Shown here piece by piece: positions 1-14,423 of a stretch of 64,000 nt of DNA (position 1 is its first letter; the number at the start of each line of letters is the position of its first letter). The stretch spans positions 65,753,449 to 65,817,448 of the forward strand of contig NC_080688.1 of NCBI RefSeq assembly GCF_030445035.2, in the 5' to 3' direction. Both the position numbers and the translations under genes were made by a program. A model generated the notes under the pieces. It was not told the DNA's origin, made no database searches, and saw nothing but the letters and a program-made list of their open reading frames with translations. This DNA comes from Dasypus novemcinctus (Eukaryota > Chordata > Mammalia > Cingulata > Dasypodidae).

Positions 1-2500
1 AAACTATTAATATATGTGAAGAACAAACAAATCAGTTCAATTTAAAATTAATGACTGAAGGAATTTACCTAGATTAAGGTATTTGAAAGGACTATTTCTA
101 CGCTGAAGACTTAAAACATTACCCAAAAGCAAGTGTCTTTTAATAAAAATGCTGCTATCTGCAAGGTCATAGGAAAACAGATGGTAGAAATGAAATAAAT
201 AGTGAGGGGCCTGCCTGCTTCTGAACGTCTCCATTCATCCGCCCTCAGCCATAAATTTGATGATAAAAGAAAGATCACCAACATTTCCTGGGTTCAGTTT
301 CCATACATTAACTTGTTTAACTTTTAAAAACTCAGTGAATTTGGGTGCTATTATGATCTCAATTTACAGATAAAGAAAAGGAGATACAAAGACATTGAGG
401 AACTTGGTATTTTTGACTTATGCTCCAGTTTAGTGTGAATTCATTCCCAGGACCCAGTCATTTTCAGGGACAAGTCAATTAGTCAAATCTATAAAGCTGA
501 AAGTAAATCCTGAAATTTGGAACTCACCAAGAAACTATCACTGTGTAAGACCTCTAGGATGCAAACCAGCTGGTCTTTCCCAGGCAACTATTTTCCCTGA
601 TATACTTGCTTTTTCAATTAAGGTGTGCCAAGTTAAAAAAAAAAAAAAATCCTATGTAGTATTACCATATAAACTGTTAAAAGTAGATTGTCCATTTCTA
701 AAAACTAAAACTCTAGTTTCCTTGATGATTAAAAATCACCTTGGAATTTTAAAAATCAGCATGTCTTTTAAAGAAAAAAAGAATCAATACTGGTTTCATA
801 ATATACTATTAAGCCAAAAGACCTCTTAAATTTAAAATAATTTAATCCTTTGGGGATGTAGGGCCTTAAGAACTAAGAAGTTTCACAACAATGCATAAAG
901 AAGGCATCCAATTCAGGAGGTTAAAATTTATTTTAAAAATATTTAAAATTAGGTAGTGTCTGTTGGCAAATGAGTCAGCATTATATCTGCACTAAGGCAA
1001 CTTTAAAGTAGTCACAAAATAGGTGAACAGTGGTATAGAAAATCCAATCTGAATGTGGCTTTGATACGAATTACAATCAAGTTAATTAACAAATAAAAAT
1101 ATGGATTTACATCAAGGAAGAACCAGCTGTTTTGCAAAGATATACTTTAATAAAAATATTACTAATGGAGTCTTTGAAATAATTACCCTAGGCAAGTTAA
1201 AATAACAATTTAAGAATTTCTAAAAATAATGTGTTCCCAAATTTTCAAGGATCTAGTCTCTAATTATAATAAGCCAAACAAAAGCAGTAAGTCTTTTTTA
1301 GTACTTTCCAAAGAATCATTATATTTGGCCATAGACATTCAAAATTTGAGTTGAGACTTAAGAGCAATTTGGTTTAGTTCACTTTACAGACACCACAGCA
1401 TAGTAGTTAAGGAACAGACTTCCAGCTGGTATCAGCTGCCTTTGAAATCTGCCTTCCTTGGGGCAAATTATTTAATCAGTCTCTGCCTTAATTCCCTTAA
1501 GTGTAAAATGAAGACAGTAATAGTACTTATCTCACCGGAATGTGGAGTTAGATAAATTAATAAGAATATAAAGCTCCTAAAGGTGTCTGTATACAAGACA
1601 TGATTTTATGTATTATTCCAAAACGAGAAAAAAGAGATCCAAAACCTGTGACCTGATCAAGGTTCAGAGGTTACTAGTAACTGGAATTGGTTAAGAGCAA
1701 AATCCCCAATTCTGATTTCCTTGCTCAATGCTCGTCTCTTCCTCTCCCAAAAACACAATTACATTTCCCTTCTAGCAAACCTTCAAAAGCAATTAAACCC
1801 CTTCAAATCAAGGTAATGTTAAATTTGATCACTTGGTTAAGCAGGTGACTGGCAATTCCTCCACTGTATAGAATCATTTTTACCTTTGTAATTTATACGA
1901 ACTTTTTAAAATGAGCTCGTAAATATTGTTTAACTCTCAAGGACAAATACTACTAACTACTTATGCCACTATGGCTTTTATTAAACTTTCTAGCTCTCTT
2001 CAGAATGAGGCTAGTTTTATTTTATATATAACTTAATCTTCATGCTTCAAGCTCCAGTGAGACATTTTACTTCATACATGTGGAAAATGTGGCTTAGAGA
2101 GGTCTTGAAGGTGACCTCTCATTATCATTTTGCTTTTTTCCAAGCCAATTCTCGGATATTACGACAAAGCGTGCAAAATCAAATTTAACTTTCATTCGTT
2201 TTAGTTCAAGACAACAATGGAAATGAGAGGAAACGGCTGTGGCTGCATCGGCAACAGGACAGGTAAACAAGCGAAAATCACCTCCCTTTAAGTAAGGGCA
2301 GTTCAGAACATCATTTACTGGAGTAAAAAGGAGAGCAAGGACAAACTGAGGTAAAGCCAAAGACTGAAAAGAGAGGAATGAGAAAAGAAAAGAAGGAGCT
2401 AGTGGTGGCGACGGTAACTGAAGAATGAAAGGAAATGACAGAAAGAGGCCAAGGAAGAGAATAATACAGATTGAAGAAAGGGAAGGAGGCAACAAGGGTG
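1..2500. other. AT-rich non-coding stretch, probably C18orf32 intron
   Basis: No exon, RNA gene or recent repeat is recognised here apart from the MIR listed separately. Composition is AT-rich with several A-runs. By conserved gene order downstream of RPL17, this should be the first intron of C18orf32 on the minus strand. I looked for that gene's short coding exon and did not find it, so it may lie before base 1. Confidence 0.35.
1395..1605 (+). repeat. MIR SINE fragment
   Basis: The order of motifs matches the MIR core: CAGCTG near the start, a run resembling 'gcaaattatttaatc', then a 'gtctctgcctta...taaaatgaagacagtaatagtacttatctca' type series in diverged form. It is old and heavily mutated, as expected for a pan-mammalian MIR. 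Confidence 0.6.
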
Positions 2501-2519
2501 GGGAGGTGGCCGGGAAAAA

Positions 2520-3010
2520 CGGAGGGAGAGGGCCAGGGCGAACGGAGGGCGGGTGGAAGGGGCACGCGTTTTGGAGGGTATAGTAATATAGTGAGCAAGG
2601 TATGGTGAAGAGCGCAGGAGGGCCCCAAGGCGCAGAGGGAAGAAAGGAAACCGCGCCCCGGGCAAAGACTTGGTTTTGACGGCCGGCGGGAGCCTGCGGA
2701 GCACCTCGAAAGTGCGTGTCAGAACGCACAAGTCAGTCCATCCCCACCCCGATCCCTACTCGCACACCCAGGCCCACCCCAACTCTGCTCACCCGCAACC
2801 TCGAAGCCCAAATGGAAATGTCCGCACTTCCGGAGGGAGGGACGTGGCTGCAGCGGGCCAATGAGTACCTTAAAAGGAGGCCGACAAAGGCGCGCTTACG
2901 TCAGTCAGATGATGCGCAAGACGTAGCGGTTACGCCCAGGAAGGGACGACACAACTCTCGCCTGCGCTTCCGGCACTGCAGACCTAAGCTTAAAGCCTTT
3001 ACGCCTCGCT
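2520..3010 (-). promoter_or_regulatory. C18orf32: CpG-rich promoter, probably of C18orf32
   Basis: This is one of only two CpG-dense stretches near the gene cluster. It holds an ETS-type site (CACTTCCGG, 2825-2833), a second GCGCTTCCGG-like site near 2965, a CRE-like TTACGTCA (2896-2903) and a CCAAT box near 2860. On the minus strand a good splice donor (TGCGG|GTGAGC) falls at 2793/2792, which would end a non-coding first exon of about 40-90 nt. The gene identity is inferred from position: in other mammals C18orf32 lies just downstream of RPL17 on the same strand. No coding exon was seen. Confidence 0.45.
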
Positions 3011-3384
3011 GAAAACCCGGCCATCAGCGATCCCCGTGAAGGAAAACCGAGCGCTTCAATACCAACACAATCCAGGAAAGGAAAATGCCGTGCTAACTGC
3101 TCACCTTCAATAGGGAAGGTATCCACTTCCGTGTATTGGCTACAATACTTTCAAACGCAGTTGTGGTTATTTGTTCTACCCGGTTTTAAAGACCCTGGAG
3201 TTCTAAGGGCAGGGGACAAGTTCAAGCCCGTATGTTTACAAGTAATGGTTATACCACTTAACACTCACTAGGATTAGTACAGCCAAGAGGTGTTGCCCAT
3301 GATGTGGAAATTGGAACCTTCACTTATAACTTGTGCGAATATAAGACGATGTAGCTACTCTGGTAGAGCTTGACAGTTACTCAA

Positions 3385-3600
3385 ACTGTTCTTCTATGTT
3401 CCAGCAATAACCACTCCAGGGTACATACCCAAGAGAAATGAATATTCTCACAAAAACTCCCACACAAAGGTTCACAAAGCATTATTTGGAATAGCTAAAA
3501 AAATGTAAATCAACTGATTGCTAAGGCACAAAAGGATCATGACCCCATTTATATAAACTTTGAAAATAACGATTCAAAACAGCATGCTTATGAACCAAAA
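3385..3600 (+). repeat. L1 ORF2 C-terminal fragment
   Basis: Decayed plus-strand reading of the L1 ORF2 tail: a 'PGYIPKRNEYSHK' type peptide followed by 'ALFGIAKKM', matching the GIYP...ALFTIAK region of L1. It lies between the probable C18orf32 promoter and the RPL17 3' end. Confidence 0.5.
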
Positions 3601-3717
3601 ATGACAGTGTAAACAAAACAATCTGGAATTCTAATCATAATGAGAAAACTAGTTTGATCTATTTTGTAATGACACTTGAAATACAGTTACTAATAAAACC
3701 AACACTCTGCTTTAACT

Positions 3718-3733
3718 TTTATTTGCATTTATT
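3718..3733 (-). terminator. RPL17: RPL17 poly(A) signals
   Basis: Two AATAAA hexamers on the minus strand (3728-3733 and 3718-3723) follow the RPL17 stop codon at 3745-3747 by about 15-30 nt. The last exon therefore probably ends near 3700. A very short 3' UTR is usual for ribosomal protein genes. Confidence 0.75.
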
Positions 3734-3744
3734 GTGCGCTGAAG

Positions 3745-7026
<3,282 letters not shown>

Positions 7027-7122
7027 TTTCAGAGATCACCTGGAAGGGAACACAGCACAATCCTGTCAAGAATACCTACATGCAAAAAGGAATGCAGTTT
7101 TAGTATTTACTACTGTGAACAG

Positions 7123-7188
7123 TTCCTCAGATACTAGTTTTTTTCATGAGTAATCCAAAGGTGTCCAAGAAATTCCATCACTGCAGCC
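7123..7188 (-). ncRNA. SNORD58B: SNORD58B-like C/D snoRNA, RPL17 intron 1, diverged
   Basis: Minus strand. Recognisable by GTGATGG (box C position, 7175-7181), the block TTTCTTGGACACCTTTGG, an ATGAAAA C'-like stretch and box D CTGA (7127-7130). It differs from the other three copies: box C ends in G, one A is missing from the shared antisense block (CTTGGACACC), and no good terminal stem forms. It ends about 83 nt before the 3' splice site. The GTGATGG...TTTCTT order recalls human SNORD58B. It may be weakened or inactive. Confidence 0.65.
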
Positions 7189-7499
7189 AGCCTTTTCAAC
7201 ATCCAGTGCTTTCTTTCTTCTCTTTCCAACTACTAATGGCTATAGCAGTGTTGACACAAAATGAGCGACCCCTTTTCTTTGGAAGGAAACTGAACTCTGT
7301 TTCTATTTCAGGCGTAAATGACCTGGCCCGTTCCTCAGCACGGCAGAAGTGTACTAAGCCCTCTACAGAAACCCCCTCGATTCCCACAGCTTCGCCAAGG
7401 AATGCACTGTTTTCCACAAAGACGTTCGCGCTATTGCCCACCTTAAGCACCACCGAATTTGAAACATTCTTTCAAATGAGAAGCTTCCACACGACCTTA

Positions 7500-7985
7500 C
7501 TCTTACTCCCACAGTCTGTCGTTGCAGCAACGCGCCACGTACGTGGCCATCGCTCACCGCGACACGCCGGGCCTCCGAGGTTGGAGGCACCGGCCACAGG
7601 CCACCCCCGTATGTATCCCCGCGGGAGGACGGGCCCTGCCACCCGCACTGCCGTCCACCGCGCCCCTCCGGGGCCGCAGACGCGCGACAGCCCCATCGCG
7701 ACAAGCCGGGAGTTTCGCCTTGTCCCCTATCACGGGGGACCCTGCCTCCAGCAAAGAATCAGTAGTCCTGGGAGTTCTCCTCCCAGAAGCCTTGAGACCG
7801 GCGGCGGGGAGAGCAGGATGGCGGCGATAGCCGGTGGATTGAGTACGAAGAGCGCAACACCGAAGAGACTCACCTCAGGCGACTTTGGGGAAGAGGAAGA
7901 GCAGAGGCCCCTGGGAGAATTCATGAGAACGCGACCTCTCGCGAGATTTCTGTTAAAGAAACGAGATTTGAGGAGGGGCTAAGAC
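7500..7985 (-). promoter_or_regulatory. RPL17: RPL17 CpG-rich promoter
   Basis: CpG-dense stretch spanning intron 1 and the upstream region. A perfect palindrome TCTCGCGAGA (7937-7946), a core element common in TATA-less housekeeping and ribosomal gene promoters, lies about 36 bp upstream of the inferred TOP start. No TATA box is seen. The long plus-strand open frame across this region is a by-product of high GC content. Confidence 0.7.
7874..7901 (-). other. RPL17: RPL17 non-coding exon 1 (probable)
   Basis: On the minus strand a strong donor, CCTGAG|GTGAGTC, falls at 7874/7873. Upstream of it lies a pyrimidine tract (7887-7901, CTCTTCCTCTTCCCC), the 5' TOP feature of ribosomal protein mRNAs, suggesting a start at a C near 7901. 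Exon 1 would splice to the acceptor CCCTTCCAG at 7040-7042, opening exon 2 at 7039. The start site is inferred, not proven. Confidence 0.6.
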
Positions 7986-8149
7986 GCAGAAGATAGGGGG
8001 TGAGGAGTAAGTTTTAAGAAGGTGTAAAAACGAATCATGTCCTTAGAGATTGTCTCAAAATGCTCCCCTTTTGTGTCGCAAAATAAATCATGGGTTATAA
8101 ATATCAATCCATTAAAAACAGGCTTGCGAATGCAATGAATGTGCCTCAC

Positions 8150-8290
8150 TGATGAAAGGGGATGTTGATGTGGGAGGACCGGCGGTGGGGAGTGGGGTAT
8201 GTGGGAACCTCTTAATGTTTTTTAACTTAATGTTTTGTGTGATCTATTTATCTTTTTTAAAAAAGACAATAAAATAAATAAATAAAACAT
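8150..8290 (+). repeat. 3' tail of unassigned poly(A) retroposon
   Basis: G-rich block (GGTGGGGAGTGGGGTATGTG) followed by 'gaacctcttaatgtttttta', 'gtgtgatctattt' and an A-rich tail with AAATAAATAAATAAAA. Same 3' end as the copies at 12275 and 38570. The element is strongly 5'-truncated. Confidence 0.5.
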
Positions 8291-8449
8291 TTGTAGTTCT
8301 AGGACAAGGCCACGTATTATTGAATATGAATAGGAAATTTTATTTCCCACCATTCTTGTTTGGTTATGTGATCAGATCCTCTTAGAGGTGATTTGTAACT
8401 GGGCAATTAAGATACAAGAGATTGGTCATTTATTCTCCAATCTGCCTTT

Positions 8450-9425
8450 TCTCCACTGATAGGAAAATGCCAATTTTGTTACATATTAAATTCCCATATA
8501 TACTTGAGTCTATTTCTGGAATCTTTAATCTGTTGCATTAATATTTTTTCCTATTTTTGTGTTAGCAACAAGAGTTTAATTGATTATATTTTTACAATAG
8601 ATATATAATACCTAGTAGAGTAAATCTTTCTTATATTCCCGTATTTTTAAAAAATCTGATTATACTAATTTCTTTATTTTTAATAACTTTAAAATAAATT
8701 TATTTTTCACATTCCAACTGGAATATTAATTAGGATGCATTGCATTGATAGATTAGCTCTTAGAAAATTTATATCTGTTCAATACTGAGTGTTACTGTCT
8801 AAAATCATGGGATGTAACTCTACTTCAAGGCAATTTTTATCCCTTTTGTTGAGGTTTATAGTTTTCTTTACAAAATTACTGCGTATTTCTTTTTAGGTTT
8901 ATTCCTAAGTGTATTATGTTTTTATTTGTTTGTTTTTATTGTTGTACTTATTGCTATTTTGGATGCATCTTTTTACCTAATATATTAAGTTAGTGATTTT
9001 GCATATTAATTTTGGGATTAACAGTCTTACAGAATTCTTAATGTTCTTGAACATTTACATTTGATTCTACTGGATTTTCCTTGTATCATGTAACTTGAAA
9101 TTATGCTACTTTCACCTTCTCCTTTTCATATTTATAAGTTCTATTGTAGGATAGGTAAAGCAATATTAAAATTAGTCATGACCCTATGCAAACCCATGTG
9201 ATCCTGGACTTTAATAGGTTTATCTGTTGTGTTTTGCTATTGGGCATAAGCTGCCTATAGGTAGACAAAAACACATAACACAACATACTGAATTTTAACA
9301 AATGCCTTTTTTGGTAATCGTTTGATATGATTAGATATTGACTTCCTTTATTTTCTTAACCAGTAATATTGCAAACACTATAGATTTCCTAATGTTGAAT
9401 AAACCTAACATTCCTGGGGAGGGGG
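8450..9425 (-). repeat. Old L1 ORF2 fragment
   Basis: AT-rich stretch whose plus strand reads like antisense L1 ORF2: runs such as 'gaggtttatagttttctttacaaa', 'aggtttattcctaagtgtatt', 'aatgttgaataaacctaacattcc'. Many substitutions and indels, no open frame. Confidence 0.55.
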
Positions 9426-10040
9426 GAGGAGATGCAAGAGATAGGATGTAATTAGGATAATCCAGAAATTCTCAGGGTATTACTCAAATGAATTATATTG
9501 TAACACGTGTGAGATAAGTGCTGGCTGAAGGGTCTGGCTCAATATCCTTCTTGCTACCACTGCCACTTCTAGATCTTCATCTGGGGGAGAAAACCATTTG
9601 GCAATTTCTTCCCTTCCTCCTCACCCTGTCATCTGTCTGGTTATTTCCTCACAGTCTTTGGTGGTGTTTGCACTTAGCTCTATCTTCTCCCTATTTCATG
9701 GCGCCATCACGCTAGGCAACTTAAAACTCCAAGTGAATGGACTCTAGACAATGCGCTAGGCTACCTTGACCTCAATTCCAGAGGTTTCAATTCCAGGTCC
9801 TTCACGTTTGCTCCCAAATGCTGGACTCCATCCATTTTTCCTCAGTAATCCCTGTCAACAGCAGGATGAAATTTCAAGTTGTTGTCTCCATCCCACATCT
9901 CCCTCCTAGGCTAGATCCAGACATCAGACTGGACTTCTTTCCTGGGAGCATATTCCCTAAGACAAATATCTGAAACATAACATACATTTTGACAGGGCTT
10001 TCTTTCCTGTTGCACAGTAACGATTAATAATAAAAGCTAA
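9426..10040. other. Unique or unrecognised sequence
   Basis: No gene, RNA or repeat recognised. A short open frame on the plus strand has no family resemblance. Confidence 0.4.
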
Positions 10041-10044
10041 TACT

Positions 10045-10220
10045 TAGGAGAATTCACTAACTTCCATGCACTATTTTCATTGCTTTACAGTCAGTCCTTA
10101 AGACAACTCTTAAGGGAGGTGTTATTATACAGATGATGAAGTTGAGGCCAAGAGAAGTTAAGGGATTTAGCCCAAGGTTCCAGAACTTGGCAGATCTGGA
10201 AGCAAATATTGGCTGCAATG
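10045..10220 (-). repeat. MIR SINE fragment
   Basis: Plus strand shows the reversed MIR order: 'cagatgatgaagttgaggccaagagaagtt', 'aagggatttagcccaaggttcc', 'ggcagatctgga'. Diverged. Confidence 0.65.
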
Positions 10221-10249
10221 ATGAATCTCATCATTACTATGCAATCCTG

Positions 10250-11250
10250 CCTTTCTCTCTGCCGTGGTTAGTGTCTTCTCTATATACCTAGGTTCTTAAA
10301 CAAGAAAGCTTGTCTTTTCACAAACAATTATTTAGCAAAATCTGGATTATGCAATAGTCTTGTAAGTGGCCTGCTCATCTTTATTCCCCCCACCTCTAAT
10401 ATATCTGCTGTATTCCTGACAGAGTTATTTTTCGAAAATGACTGCCAAAACGATCATTTCATTTGTTAGCTTCCCCCTTTTTTTTCCTTCCCCTGTGTTA
10501 CCTGTTCTAAATCCTGGGGATGACTTGAGTGCCATCCATGATGTAGCCTTTACATTCCTCATCTGTTATCCCTCCTTTCTCCCTCCCCTGTACAACACTC
10601 CAACCATTTTCTCTCTGATTTTAGGGATCAAGTTGATGTTTAAAAAATAGACATGATACCATATTTGATTCTATGTCAGCCACATTAGACTAGACCAGAA
10701 GGAATTCAAGCCTATTCAGTGTATTCCCTTTTGAGTGAATGGTTTGCTCAAATTTACTGAGGCTGCAGTAAATTTAAATGAACACTTTACAAATTGTGTT
10801 TCATATATATTCCCCCAATCTGTTGTTTTTCTCTTTATTTTAATTTTATTTCATTTATTGAATAGAAATCTTAATTATTAAAACAAATAGTGTCAATTCT
10901 TAGCAATTAATTTATTTTGATCGTTCATCCATTGAACACTTATAGGCTGCCACTGAGTTAGACACTGAGCTTTAACAGGGACTAGGTGAATCCTTAATCC
11001 CAAGGCATTTGCTGTTTTGAGGTGATGGTAGGGATGAAGAAATAGGGGACAGAAGGTATAAGTCAATTTGAAACAGTATGAAATTGCCAGTTGGGATGGA
11101 CCTTGGGGCTTTATTAGTAGCAATTAAAGGGGAAGCCTCACCTAACCTTGGGGTAGGGGCTCCTTTCCTTAGAATACCTGGGGCCTGAACCACCAGGGGG
11201 AAAGTGATCTTGCTGCCAGAGAGGAAGTTCTGTGATGAGAACTGCAAGTG
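10250..11250. other. Unique or unrecognised sequence
   Basis: Low-GC DNA without a recognised gene or repeat. The short open frames have no conserved motif. Confidence 0.35.
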
Positions 11251-11264
11251 TTTGGGTTACTTTT

Positions 11265-11696
11265 TTTTAAAAAAGATTTATTTTTTATTTATTTCTTTCC
11301 CCTTACCCTCCTCCCCTCCCCCCCCCCAGTTGTCTGCTCTCTGTGTCCATTCGCTGTGTGTTCTTCTGTGACCGCTTCAATCCTTCGCAGCAGCACTGGG
11401 AATCTGTGTTTCTTTTTGTTGCGTCATCTTGTTGTGTCTAGTTCTCCGTGTGTACAGCATCATTCCTGGGCAGGCTGCACTTTCTTTCGCACTGGGCAGC
11501 TCTCCTTGAGGGGAGAGCTCCTTGCGATGGGGCTCCCCTACGTGGGGGACACCCCTGTGTGGTACGGCACTCCTTGCACACATCAGCACTGCGTGTGGGC
11601 CAGCTCCACACGGGTCAAGGAGGACCAGGGTTTGAACCTTGGACCTCCCATGTGGTAGGCGGATGCCCTATCCATTGGGCCAAGTCCGCTTACCCC
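11265..11696 (-). mobile_element. DAS-type SINE
   Basis: Full-length, reversed. Target duplication TGGGTTACTTTT at 11253-11264 and 11697-11708, perfect over 12 bp. tRNA-like head ends near 11690. Confidence 0.93.
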
Positions 11697-11789
11697 TGGG
11701 TTACTTTTGATTATGGGTGGGGGAGACATAGGTGGAAAAGTGAACTTGATCTTGGAGCTCTTATTTGTCTACCAAGAAACTTTATTTGT

Positions 11790-12208
11790 TTATTTTTAAG
11801 ATTTATTTATTTCTTTCTTTCTCTCTCCTCCCTCCACTCCCCAGTTGTCTGCCCTGTGTCCATTTGCTGTGTATTCTTCTGTGTCTGCTTGTATTCTTGT
11901 CAGTGGCACTGGGAATCTGTGTCTCATTTTTTTGCGTCTTCTTGCTGCATTAGCTCTCTGTGTGTGTGGCGCCACTCCTGGGGGGCCAGCCCTGCCAGCT
12001 GTGTGGGGCGGCTCTCCTTTAGGGGCACACTCCTTGCACATGGGGCTCTCCTATGTGGGGGACACCTCCGTGTGGCACGGCACTCCTTGCATGCATCATC
12101 ACTGCACGTGGGCCAGCTCACCACATGGGCCAGGAGGCCCTGGGTTTGAACCCTGATGTCCTATATGGTAGGCGGATGCTCTATCAGTTGAGCCACGTCC
12201 GCTTCCCT
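11790..12208 (-). mobile_element. DAS-type SINE
   Basis: Full-length, reversed, about 95 bp from the previous SINE. A/T-rich tail at the left, tRNA-like head ('atgctctatcagttgagccac' reversed) at the right. The flanking duplication is unclear because both sides are T-rich. Confidence 0.9.
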
Positions 12209-12274
12209 CTTATGTTTTTTAATGTAACATTTTTTGAGATGTATATATCTTCAAAAAAATACAATTTACAAAAA

Positions 12275-12390
12275 TGATGTGAGTGGAGGGGTGGGGAGTG
12301 GGTTATATGGGAACCTCATATGTCTTTTAATGTAATGTTCTTTGTGATTGTGATCTATTAACTTAAATTTTAAAAAAGTGTTAAAAAAAG
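12275..12390 (+). repeat. 3' tail of unassigned poly(A) retroposon
   Basis: GGAGGGGTGGGGAGTGGGTT, then 'gggaacctcatatgtctttt', 'aatgtaatgttctttgtgat', 'tgtgatctattaactta' and an A-rich end. Clearest copy of the tail shared with 8150, 20755 (reverse) and 59050 (reverse). Confidence 0.5.
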
Positions 12391-12592
12391 AGGTGACATC
12401 ATAAGATTTCTGCTTTAGCAAAATTACTCTGCTGTGTGAAGAAAAGATTGTTGAAGTACAAGAGCTGAAGCTTGAGAGAATTGCTAAACTCTTGCAAGAG
12501 CTAATGATAGCTTAGACTAAGACAGTGACAGTGGAGATGATGAAAAGAAGTCAGATCTAGGGTTTCTTTTGGAAGTTGAGTCAAAAGAGCTT

Positions 12593-13016
12593 ACTGGAGA
12601 AGTGGAATTGGCCCAATGGATAGGGCTTCCACCTACCACATGGGAGGACCACAGTTCAAACCCCGGGTCTCCTTGACCCGTGTGGAGCTGGCCCATGCGC
12701 AGTGCTGATGCGCTCAAGGAGTGCCCTGCCATGCAGGGGTGTTCCCCATGTAGGGGAGCCCCACGCGCAAGGAGTGCACCCTGTAAGGAGAGCCGCCCAG
12801 CGTGAAAGTGCAGCCTGCCCAAGAATGGCGCCTCATAAACGGAGAGCTGACACAACTAGATGACGCAACAAAAATAAACACAGATTCCCAGTGCCACTGA
12901 TAAGGATGGAGGCTGTCACAGAATGCATAGCGAATGGACACAGAGAGCAGACAACTGGGGGTGGGGTAGGGGAGAGAAATAAATAATAAATAAATCTTTT
13001 TTTTTTTTTTTTTTTT
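12593..13016 (+). mobile_element. DAS-type SINE
   Basis: Forward orientation: tRNA-like head with B box GTTCAAACCCC near 12655, GC-rich body, AAATAAATCTT tail then an 18-20 nt T-run. An imperfect duplication TTACTGGA / TTACTAATGGA flanks it. Confidence 0.9.
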
Positions 13017-13139
13017 ACTAATGGATTGGATATGGGAAGTGAGGGGAAGACCAAGATTGGTTCCTAGATAGTTTGGCTTGAGCACCAAGTGGTTCAATAT
13101 ACAGAGCCTAGAGGAGGAACAGGAGTAATAAAGGATTCT

Positions 13140-13880
13140 GTTTTAGTTGTGTTAAAAGCATCTTTTCATTTTAATTTATAAAATTTTAAAACCCCATAAA
13201 AATAGAGTACAGTAGAGTGAACCTACTTATACACACACTAAACTTCAACAGTAATCAATACTGTCTTTCTTATTTCATTTTTCCTTCCCCCTTCTTCAGC
13301 TCTCATTCCCCCTCCCCATTTTTCAGAAATATTTTAAAGCAAATCCCAAATACATCCTTTTGTATGAAAGTACTTCAATACGTATCTCTAATGGATAAGG
13401 ATTTTCTTCTTTTTTTTTTTACCATAACCACTCCACCATTGCCATACCTATATCAACAATAGTAATAATTATTCCTTAATATATCTCAAACCAGGTATGT
13501 GATCAGTTTTCTCTGTCTCAAAATTGTCTGTATCTGGGAGTGGTGTAGCTCAGTGGTTGAGCACTTGCTTTGCATGTACAAGGTCCTGGGTTCAATCCCT
13601 GCCATCTCAAAAAAAAAAAAAAAAGTTTATTTTCTCAAATCAGGATCCAAGAAAGATCCAAATACTAAGTTACTTTTAATCTATAACTGTTTCTCTCATT
13701 CTCTCTTTGTTAGTCCCCCCCCACCCATTCCATGTCATTTATTTGTTGAAGAGACTAAATCATTTGTCTTAGAGAATTTCCCACATTTCAGTATATGACA
13801 TTGCATTTGTAGTGAATCATTGAACATTTTCCACTGTCCCTCAAATTTCCTGGAATTATACCTAGAAGCTTAATCAGATG
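13140..13880 (-). repeat. Old L1 3' region, split by a short SINE
   Basis: Plus strand resembles reversed L1M 3' UTR: 'aaagcaaatcccaaatacatc', 'aatatatctcaaaccagg', then after the insertion at 13536-13624 'aatcaggatccaagaaagatcc' and 'ttacttttaatctataactg'. No coding capacity. Confidence 0.45.
13536..13624 (+). mobile_element. Short tRNA-Ala-derived SINE (DAS-I-like)
   Basis: About 75 bp of tRNA-Ala-like sequence (A box TGTAGCTCAGTGG, anticodon loop TTTGCAT, B box GGTTCAATCCC) plus poly(A). It lacks the GC-rich body of the long SINEs. Confidence 0.85.
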
Positions 13881-13975
13881 CAGTTCAATTTTTGGGGGCT
13901 GGAAAACTTCATAGGTGTATTTCCTCTTTCACCATATCCAGATATACATAATGTCATTTGGTTGTCTCATTTTTT

Positions 13976-14391
13976 TGTAAAGATTTATTTTTAAAATTTA
14001 TTTCTCTCCCGTCCCCTCCCCCCCTTCGTTGACTGCTCTCTGTGTCCATTTGCTGTGTGTTCTCCTTTGTCTGCTTGCATTGTTGTCAGTGGCATCGGGA
14101 ATCTGTCTCTCTTTGTTGCGTCATCTTGCTGTGTCAGCTCTCCGTGTGTGCGGCACCACTCCTGAGCAGGCTGTGCTGTTATTGCGTGGGGTGGCTCTCC
14201 TTGCAGGGTGTACTTCTTGTGCGTGGGGCTCCCCTACACGGGGGACACCCCTGTGTGGCATGGCACTCCTTGCACGCATCAGCACTGCACATGGGCCAGA
14301 TCACCACATGGGTCTGGAGGTCCTGGGTTTGAACCCTGGACCTCCTATGTGGCAGGAGGAAGCTCTATCAGTTGAGGCAAATCCACTTCCC
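13976..14391 (-). mobile_element. DAS-type SINE
   Basis: Reversed, full-length. Target duplication TGGTTGTCTCATTTTT at 13959-13974 and 14392-14407 (16 bp, perfect). Confidence 0.94.
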
Positions 14392-14423
14392 TGGTTGTCT
14401 CATTTTTATTGATGTTAAGATGG

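Noticed and set aside
1-2500. Coding exon of C18orf32
   Set aside because: Looked for on the minus strand and not found; only a promoter-like region was supported.
2094-2729. 211-codon minus-strand frame upstream of the C18orf32 promoter
   Set aside because: Low-complexity Phe/Pro/Ser/Leu sequence from a purine-rich plus strand; overlapping frames are equally open. No homology recognised.
7146-7982. 278-codon plus-strand open frame
   Set aside because: It runs antisense across the RPL17 CpG promoter, exon 1 and an intronic snoRNA. The composition is explained by GC content, and it has no domain or splice context.
13536-13624. Functional tRNA-Ala gene
   Set aside because: The acceptor stem pairs poorly and a poly(A) tract follows directly, as for a retroposed SINE; no Pol III terminator-flanked gene structure.
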